From assembly GCA_963556195.1 (NCBI GenBank), contig OY744528.1, positions 56,777,369 through 56,841,368 on the forward strand: 64,000 nucleotides of DNA, written 5' to 3'. Source of the DNA: Sepiola atlantica (taxonomy: Eukaryota > Mollusca > Cephalopoda > Sepiida > Sepiolidae). Below the pieces are notes generated by a model. That model was not told the origin of the DNA. It worked only from the letters and a program-made list of their open reading frames with translations, and made no database searches. Positions 56,445 through 64,000 of this stretch are shown here, one piece after another (the first letter of the stretch is position 1; every line of letters begins with the position of its first letter). A program made the position numbers and the translations under genes.

Positions 56445-59120
56445 GGAACACCCTCCCCTTTACTAGAGAACATAGGCTAGAATAAGATGATCAAGCCTAC
56501 ATGTGCTTTAGATTAACCCTGCAGCACAGTGTTAGTTACTTATATTTCTTATACTGTTCTCCTTCGCCCCAGGACTGTACCCTTCTTAACTCTGTCTCAA
56601 AAAGCATAGATATATCACTCTCACTTTACTCGAATGCCTAAATACATGTATTTGGGGATTTTAATGCATATCACCATGATTAGCTTGAATTCTCCAGATA
56701 TACAGACACAGCTGGTAACTCCACATATAGTTTCTCCATAGCTCACTCCCTCTCACAGACTATCACGTTCCCGACCTTCCTCTCTGATTGTGTGGACCAT
56801 CAAGCCTCATATTTCTTGACCTCACTGCCTGAGGCTTGTATGACGAATGCCCATAGCCTGCTCGAGAATGCTGATCACCTTGTGGTAATGATTGATATCA
56901 CCCTAAAATCTCATTCTAAATCTGAAGAGCCGTTGCTCAAAATGACGAGATACTTTAAGCAGGCTTATTTTGATTCCATTAGAAACCACATCAGAGATGC
57001 CCCATGGAGTAGAATTTTTCTTTCCCTGCTGATCAATGCGCAAATGAGGCAACTCAATGAATCAAAGCAGGCATTGATGCACATGTCTCCATGATAAAAT
57101 TCTACAGCAAGCCCCACTCTCCACAATGGTTCACCTCAAAATGTGCAGCTGCTATTGCTCAGAGGCAGCAAGCATTCCGACAATACGGCCACCATAAGTC
57201 TACTACAAATAGACAGAAATTTGTAGAGTCAAGAAATAATTGTAAGACTGCAATAGCTGAAGAAAATAGAAGATAACCAGGAAACGCATTCAGTCACAGA
57301 AACTAGGTTCTCGTGATTTCGTGAAAATCTACAATAGTGTGGTGAACAATGGGCAATCAACGATTCCCCTGCTATCCAATCACAATGATGTTATTTGCAT
57401 GGCAACTAACAAGGCTGAACTACTTGCCCAGCGTTTCGCCTTAAACTCAACTTTGGACTCAGCAAACCACTTCCTCTCTAATTTCCCACTGCGGACGGAA
57501 ACCACACTCGATGACCTGCTAATCACGCCATCTCATGCCATGGACATCATAAACACCATGATACCTCCAAAGCATGTGGGATTGATCTTATACCAGTAAC
57601 AGTAATAAAGAAATGCTCTGCTGAACTGGCCCCTGTCCGCTTCAAACTCTACAACAAATGCCTTGCTGAATCTTGCTTCCCCGATAGCTGGAAAATTGCC
57701 TCTGTGGTACCAGTCTTCAAGAATTCTAGAGATAGAACTGAATTATCGCCCCATCAGTCTACTCCCGCTCTTCACTAAAATCTTTGAATCCTTAATCAAT
57801 CTAGCAATTGTTCGGCACCTAGTTAATGCTAAACTTCTTTCTGACTATCAGTATGGATTTAGGTAAGCAAGGTCTACTGCGGATATCCTAACAGTCATCT
57901 CCAAACACATATACCATACACTGGACAAGGCTGGGGGCGGTAGCGCTTGATATATCCAAAGCTTTTGACAAGGTCTTGCATAAAGGTCTCTCATAAAAAT
58001 TAATTCATATTATATTACTAGACAAACATTTGATATAATTAGATCCTTCCTGTCCAACAGAAAGATCCAGTTTGTCCTCGATGCCCGTTCATTCAAACAA
58101 CATAACATAAATGCAAGTGTGCCCCAGGGATCGATCCTTGGACCTTTATTGTTCCTGATTTTCATAAACGACCTCCCTGATGACATTGTGTCTGAGATGG
58201 GTATATTTACTGACAACACTACGCTCTACTCTTGTCATGTGTATAAAACGGACGCACACGTATCTGAGTCAATGGCTGAATCGTTAGAAAGTGACCTCCA
58301 GTCTGTAATGGACTGGAGTTATAAATGGATGGTAACATTTAATGCTGCTAAGACAGAGCTTCTTTCCTTCAACAATTACAAGAAACCTCTTCAACCACCG
58401 ATTGCCATGGCAAATAACACCCATACTGAGAGTCCAACATTCAAAATCCTCGGCCTAAAATTCACAGGTAACATGAATTTGAACAAATACATAGAAGACA
58501 TTGCCAAGGCAAAGAAGGTGGGCTCCCTCTACTGTGCTAAAAAACTTATCACACCTGACAGTATATCTCTACAAAACCACCATCCGTCCATGCATGGATT
58601 ATTGTTGTCATATCTGGGTTGGTGCACCATCCACTAACCTCTCCCTCTTAGACAAGGTCCAAAAAAGAGTCTCTAATCTGATAGGCCCCTTACTATCCAC
58701 CAAGCTCCAGCCTCTGTCCCATCGCCGCCATGTTGCATCCTTGTGCTTGTATTACAAGTACTTCAATGGAATGTGCTCTGATGAACTTTCTGATCTAATG
58801 CCCCCTAACGTAAATACACTCGACCAACAAGACAATCAGCCAAATCCCATCCATTCACTGTGGAGGTCCCCAAGTGTCGGAGAGCCTTCTACTCCAATAG
58901 CTTTTTTTCTCATGCTGCCGGCCTTTGGAACTCCCTCTCTGCTCCTTATTTTCCTGACTGTACTGACATGCAGAAATTTAAAACTAATTTAAACAAACAT
59001 CTAGCTGCACAGCTCTCAATGTAGGATTATCCCCTAAAATTTCACCCTAATTCTCAGTAGCCCCTTATGTCTACAGTGGCAACTTGCCTTGTTTGGGGCG
59101 AACTCTGCTAAAAAAAGATA
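56445..59120 (+). mobile_element. Jockey-like LINE, 5'-truncated, the longest copy in the window
   Basis: The plus strand runs from the endonuclease region (GDFNAYH near 56655) through reverse transcriptase to the 3' UTR (TACAGTGGCAACTTGCC near 59070) and a short A-rich tail. Frames are broken at several points. Shared blocks with 12940-14667 and 36800-38760 show at least three copies of one family in 64 kb. Confidence 0.85.
56645..59020 (+). pseudogene. LINE endonuclease / reverse transcriptase, broken
   Basis: Segments: TNAHSLLENADHLVVMIDIT (56850), FTSKCAAAIAQRQQAFRQYG (57130), KIFESLINLAIVRHL then LLSDYQYGFR (57780-57860), LDISKAFDKVL (57945), MPQGSILGPLLFLIFINDLP (58119), MGIFTDNTTLYS (58197), WMVTFNAAKTELLSFNN (58327), IRPCMDYCCHIWVGAPS (58590), MCSDELSDL (58770) and the terminal LNKHLAAQLSM. 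The polymerase active-site box should read (F/Y)ADD; here it is FTDN, so the enzyme is inactive even apart from the stops. Confidence 0.88.
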
Positions 59121-60539
59121 AAACCAGTATAAATATTGGACAAAATTCCATTACCAAACAAAAAACCACTTGAACCACTTCACTTTTTACACCAGCTGTG
59201 AAAAATTTTGTTTCAACACTTATTAATAACAGGTTGGTTAGTCACTCCTGTGTTGTAGAAAACCGTAGATATGTTTTTATTAAATTCATTTTTTAAAATA
59301 ACCGTTCACAACTTGCGACTGAATATGCGATCGTAAGCAGTAATCTGTATGAAACACACAGTGTCAGAAAGACATCCATTCCATACTGCAGGAAAGACTC
59401 CAGAGTATCTTTAGGATTAAGAGGAACTCTATTCCCTCCAGCTTGAAGCAGCATCACAAAATCAATAATTTCATCATATCATAAAAATTTTCAAAGTCAA
59501 AACATGCCTTCTTTAATTTCTCCCTTTCTTGTTCATCATCAATTACTACTGAATTCAAATGCAGAAGAAATGAAAATCGGTCACTTAGTCCTTAGAGACG
59601 GGCACTGCGATCTTTAATTTCCGTTTTTAATCGATTCACAATCTCTACCATTATTCTATTCATCTCTTCTTGTGCCGTCAGTCCACTATCTCTTGTTGAC
59701 TCTCCAGGCATTATTCTTTTTCTCCTTGTTCGTGCAACTGGTATTTCCCAATTTTCATAATATTCATTAGCCAAATGTATTTCGTTGTGGATAATTTCGT
59801 CATTCTTTAAATTCAAGATATGAATCAATCCTTCCAGATCCCAAGATGCTTCATGGAACCCCATTTTCGGATCTTTTAAACGTTTTGAGACTTGAAAACT
59901 GATGATAAAACTGGGTACCAAAAATTTAATAAAGCTATAAACAGGGCTTTACGGAGCCCTCCAAAAAGGAGCGCGCTCGAGGAGCATACTCTTTTTTGCT
60001 GGAGCGAAGGAGAGGAGGGCTCATTTTATATTCAGCTGGAGTGGAGTGGGAGCAACTCCATTTGGGACTAAAGAGCGGTGGTTTTATCGTTCCTTGCTCC
60101 AAAATTATTTGATTTATTTATTATTTAGTTTTTTTATTCAGCAATAAAAAGGAAAAGAAAAGAAAGTCTCAGCTAAACTCTGAGTTATTTTTTAAAATTA
60201 TATCTCTGGTAAATGTATATGAAATAGGGAGAGAAAGGGAGTGGAAGGGAGAGAGAGGAAGAAAGAACGAGAGAGTTACACATGAAAACAGCATTTGAAC
60301 TTCTCAGATTTTCACATCGACATGTTACATTTTTGATGGGACAGTTTTCTTAAGGCAGGAGACAATTTGGCAACAAATGTCTTCAAATGCGCCAATGAGT
60401 CTATAGATGTCTTTGAAGTTATTTTCTTACAGATTTAACTTTTTTTGTATTTATGACAAGGATGTTTATTGCTGATTTAATAAATAAGCCAATTTTTCTT
60501 TTAATTCGTGTTTTTAAATAAAGAATTTTAGGTTCAATT

Positions 60540-61094
60540 GTACTATAGGGACCGTTGGATTTTCTTGCCCATTTCGCTCGGTATTCACCCAAATGTTCGA
60601 TAAAATCGATTTTTGGGGTTAAATGGTACATTTTGTTCTGACAAAAAATTCTAATTTATGTTTTAGCATATATCAAATTGAACTTTTATGCCTTATTTTT
60701 ACCCGTCGTCTTTTCGGCGACATTTTGTTATTCTTAAATTCATGACTAGTATGTTTTAACCTTTTCATGTTTGCTTTTAAATTCGTTTAATTTCGTTAAA
60801 ACTTGCTTTTGTAAATAGAATGTTCAAAGTTTTTGTATGTGTAATAAAATATTAAAGCAGTAAAAAATATCTTTAGTCCAAGGAAAAAATATATTTAGTC
60901 CAACGAAAAAACAATAAAAACCAACATGGCCGCCAGCGATTAAAACCTGAAATTAAAGTTAGATTCTCAACACTGTGAGAATTTTATTTCAAGACCAAAA
61001 ATACAATTAAGAACCAACAATCAGTTTCATCCAAAATTTGGGCGAATACCAAGCGAAATGAGCGAAAAAAAAACAACAGCGGTCTCTATTCTAC
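60540..61094. mobile_element. MITE nested in the inserted hAT
   Basis: GTACTATAGGGACCG at the left and CGGTCTCTATTCTAC at the right are inverted with two changes. CCCATTTCGCTCGGTATTCA pairs with TGAGCGAAATGGG-like sequence further in (61032-61062). An AATT direct repeat flanks it (60536-60539, 61095-61098). 555 bp, no frame. Confidence 0.7.
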
Positions 61095-61359
61095 AATTAA
61101 ACCGATGTTTAAACTTAATTAAATTAAAGAAAATATCTTAAATTTTAATTTAAAAAAGCAAATAATTAGACTTTCTGACTAATTTGTTGTTTTTTTAGAA
61201 CCGAAAGTAGATTAGATATCTTTCTTTATCTTGAAAAATCTTTTATCGAATATTAAAATTGTAAACAGTTTGTTTTTGTTAGAAGTTTCAAATATAGACG
61301 TTTTCGCCTTTTTTATTCAAATTTTTAATTTTAATAAATGTTTTTGCTCGACCTAGGAA

Positions 61360-62075
61360 AACTTGCTCCAGTTAATTTTTCGGGGGAGGGAAATTTTGTT
61401 AGATAATGGCCCTATGGGAATGGACGTATCTGTAGGAGATCGGGTTTGATTTGCGCGAATTAACGCGGGGCAGTCGAGTGCAGAACAGGGCTTGTTCTCA
61501 CAGTCGGAGCTGGCAGATGTGACAAGGTTACGTGTGACGAGACCCCAGATCAAGGGTCAGTCTACACCTGCGAGAGGCTCTGACTTCGCGGGCCTTGCGT
61601 GGGAAACAAAGGGATCTGTGACGTAACTCGTTCTCGTGAGAAGCGAGTTTTTAGTCAGTCTGTTTCGGAAAGCGAACTGAGAGGACGTACGATTCACAAT
61701 GTAAAGATACGGAATATTTCCGCTTCAGGGAAGACAAGTGCGAGAATCATCCCCCCCCTCTCTAGGAATAGTTAAGACAACATAAATAACTAACTACGAT
61801 AACGTGGGATTTGCTCTCTCGGCGTGGTGAATTTCCCCCAGATGAAATAACAACGCTTGAATAAAATGAATTAAATTTAAAAACAGAGTTTGTCTTCGGG
61901 GGCGACATGGCTTTTATTGCAGACAACAGACAACGGCAGAGAAGAAAGAATTCATCCACTAGACGACCACTCACTGGACAACACGACCAACCCTCAAGCA
62001 CGACGAGTATATGAAACGCGTACTGCCGCGGTCCAGGCAGGAGTCTATGCAACAATTTGACCCGATATTTTTTCA
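61360..62075 (-). other. GC-richer block inside the inserted hAT, possibly a solo LTR
   Basis: Balanced-GC sequence bounded by AT-rich DNA. On the minus strand it contains TCTGCAATAAAAGCC and GCGGCAGTACGCGTTTCATA. Its CG dinucleotides are frequent. No reading frame matches a family. The signal-like AATAAA would fit an LTR, but I found no second copy or TSD. Confidence 0.35.
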
Positions 62076-64000
62076 ACTCCCAAGGTCTAGGCCAGATATT
62101 TTGTATGAAATTTTAAGACATTAAATGGATCTCTGAATTGTTTATTGACAATTTATTGATATTTTTTGCCCAACTTCTGAAAAATATTTTCTTATTCAAT
62201 CTTTAAAAAATAAACTTCATTGGGTTTTTTTCGCCCCAAATTGTACTATTGAAAAAAAAAATATGGATAAATCGATTTGTTTGAAAGTACTTGCGCGTTT
62301 CTCTGTGGTGAATAATAATATACATTATACAATATAGTCACGTTTGTAAAGCAAATAAATATTAAACAACAGCACAACGATTAATATTGCCCTGGCTGTC
62401 TCTTCTCTCCCACAGAAATGTTTTCTTTAAAAAGAAAATAATCACTAATAATGTTTAAAAGTAAAACTCTATTTACTTAAAACAAATCTAAATTCTTTTC
62501 CAAAATAAATAGAAAGAGATCGGGTCAAATATTCCTTCTCTGAAAAAATAGGTTGTTAATGTAATGAAAATTAAAATTGTTTTAAAATACTTCAGGGATT
62601 TTTCTATAAACCCCAGGAAACGAAAATTTACGTATGCTTTGTCCGCCATGTTCTCCTATAATCCTTAGCATATCTCAAAATATTAGCAAGATTTTGTCAA
62701 ATATTATTTTACGGTCTTACACTTAAAGTGATATCCCGACCCATATTGACGAGATCCTTTGACGCTCACCCCTATCCTTCGACTACTCATTGGCAGAATA
62801 GAACGTTTATGAAAGAAGGTACATTTTCATTATGGAGTGCTGGAAAAGAGCCGCTCCTTTTTTATAGGAGTTTGAACTGGAGCGACTCCTTTTTGAAAAT
62901 GGGGAGCGTGAGAGGAGCCAGCTCTAATTTTGGGCGTTGAAGCAAGAGCGGGAGCAGCTTCAAAAGTAGTGGAGCGCGTAAAACCCTGGCTATAAATTGA
63001 AACTGTTGAACACAGTTCAGTAGCAATACTGCATCAGATTTGATTTCTCTTGAAAATTCTCCTTCCAGTAGGTGCTGAAGGCTTGTAATAACGTTGTTAC
63101 GCTCATTGTGGATTACTTGCACAGCATCATGACAGAAACTCCATCTTGTGTAACACTGTCTTTTCACAGTTCGAGTGACAAATGATTCTAACACTTCCCA
63201 ACGAGAAGTAGACGAGGAAAAAAAAAAAAGAGTGCTTCTAGAGTGCAAAAAAATATAAACACAACAGGTTGCACCTCATTTGCATAGACACAAGCCAAAT
63301 TAAGGCTATGATTCCCACAGTTCACAAACACAGCTTTTGGGTTAAGTTCTTTAATTTTTTCTTGAACATTTCCTCTTATTCCAGCCATAACTGCTGCATT
63401 ATCATACGTTTGGCCACGACAGTCATTTATGGAAATTTTGTCTTCTTCCAATTTTTCAAAAATTCCATTGACTGCATTTTTCTTGTACACTTGTAAAAAT
63501 CCCAGAAATATCTCCTTTATTTCAACTTTTCTGCTTTCATTAATATGAATGTAACGCAGAATTTCAGAAACCTGATCTTCATGGACAATATCTGGAGTTG
63601 AATCCAGCATTATATTAAAATATTTTGAGACTTAATTTCGGAAATTATATTTTTCTTGACTGTTTCAGCAAGAAGATTGATTATCTCGTTTTGAATTCTG
63701 ATAGATAAGTAGGTAACACTTTTTGGTTTCTCTTTCCCTGTCTGAAACTTTTGTGCTAAGATTACATCATATTTGGACAAAAGTTTTCAGTGACGGTTTC
63801 CTCTGGCGCAGATAAGCTAGATATTCTTTCTCGATGTCCGCGATAAGCCAGATTCGTTTTCGCCAGAAAAGACACAACCTCAACAATCCGTTCAGTTATA
63901 GCTTTTCTATTTTTCCTTTTCAGCAGAAATTTGCTGTTGAAGTTCAGCATCTATCATAGTCGAATGATGGAGTCTAACTACAAGGTTTAGGTATTCCCTC

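Larger units (their letters stand above)
59942..62988. mobile_element. 3.0-kb non-autonomous hAT inserted into the hAT transposase gene
   Basis: Ends CAGGGCTTTACGGAGC and GCGCGTAAAACCCTG are inverted. An exact 8-bp duplication GCTATAAA flanks the element (59934-59941 and 62989-62996). Both subterminal ~150 bp are packed with GGAGC(G) motifs in both orientations, as expected for transposase-binding sites. No transposase frame remains inside. Confidence 0.95.
59284..64000 (-). pseudogene. ZMYM1/DUF4371-type hAT transposase gene, split by an insertion and running off the right edge
   Basis: On the minus strand from 64000: VEVVSFLAKTNLAYRGHRER (63860), TYLSIRIQNEIINLLAETVK (63690), MLDSTPDIVHEDQVSEILRY (63610), NDCRGQTYDNAAVMAGIRGN (63430), VNCGNHSLNLAC (63320) and TRWSFCHDAVQVI (63130). 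It continues after the 59942-62988 insertion with VSKRLKDPKMGFHEASWDLE, ENWEIPVARTRRKR and VASCERSFSKMKL-like sequence near 59300, the hAT dimerisation motif. STPD and CNNHSL-like blocks carry the RNase H-fold Asp residues. Frameshifts (for example near 63250) plus the insertion make it dead in this copy. Confidence 0.85.

Overview
The window is eukaryotic nuclear DNA: AT-rich, with GT-AG introns, TA microsatellites, long poly-A/C/G runs and dense transposable elements. The element families (Jockey-like and RNase-H-bearing LINEs, gypsy, several hAT, a PIN/XPG-nuclease-like transposon, foldback elements, mollusc-style 'aagggagataactc'-like motifs) point to a mollusc, most likely a cephalopod. 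That taxon is an inference; no host gene here proves it.

Two host genes can be read, arranged tail to tail. RAD50 (plus strand) enters from the left, and only its last two exons are present (599-727 and 5452-5500). CLNS1A/pICln (minus strand) is complete: six coding exons between 41729 and 16121 encode 229 residues with every splice phase matching. It keeps the Sm-mimicking PH-like fold region, acidic patches and the C-terminal PRMT5-binding motif. The ~690 bp of CLNS1A coding sequence is spread over 25.6 kb because its introns are full of mobile elements.

Layout: 1-5524, RAD50 3' end, with a 4.3-kb TIR transposon (812-5121) filling the last intron. 5.5-16 kb, intergenic repeats: a G-rich minisatellite, a hAT-type MITE (7172-7807), a 3.2-kb hAT-like insertion (9186-12371) and LINE pieces. 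16.1-41.7 kb, CLNS1A; its introns hold a MITE, a perfect hairpin, an RNase-H LINE that has lost its reverse transcriptase, a 24-bp minisatellite on a hAT end, a 5.3-kb unclassified TIR transposon (28827-34099), a LINE with a 5' inversion and foldback elements. 42-50 kb, a foldback carrying telomere-like repeats, palindromes and a near-intact non-autonomous LTR element (45175-48191). 50.6-56.4 kb, gypsy fragments. 56.4-59.1 kb, a Jockey-like LINE. 59.3-64 kb, a ZMYM1/DUF4371-type hAT gene split by a second hAT element (59942-62988) that itself contains a MITE.

Apart from the two host genes, every longer reading frame I could explain is a decayed transposon product or a translated simple repeat. 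I saw no tRNA, rRNA or CRISPR array. The nested insertions, many with exact target-site duplications, give a relative order of events.
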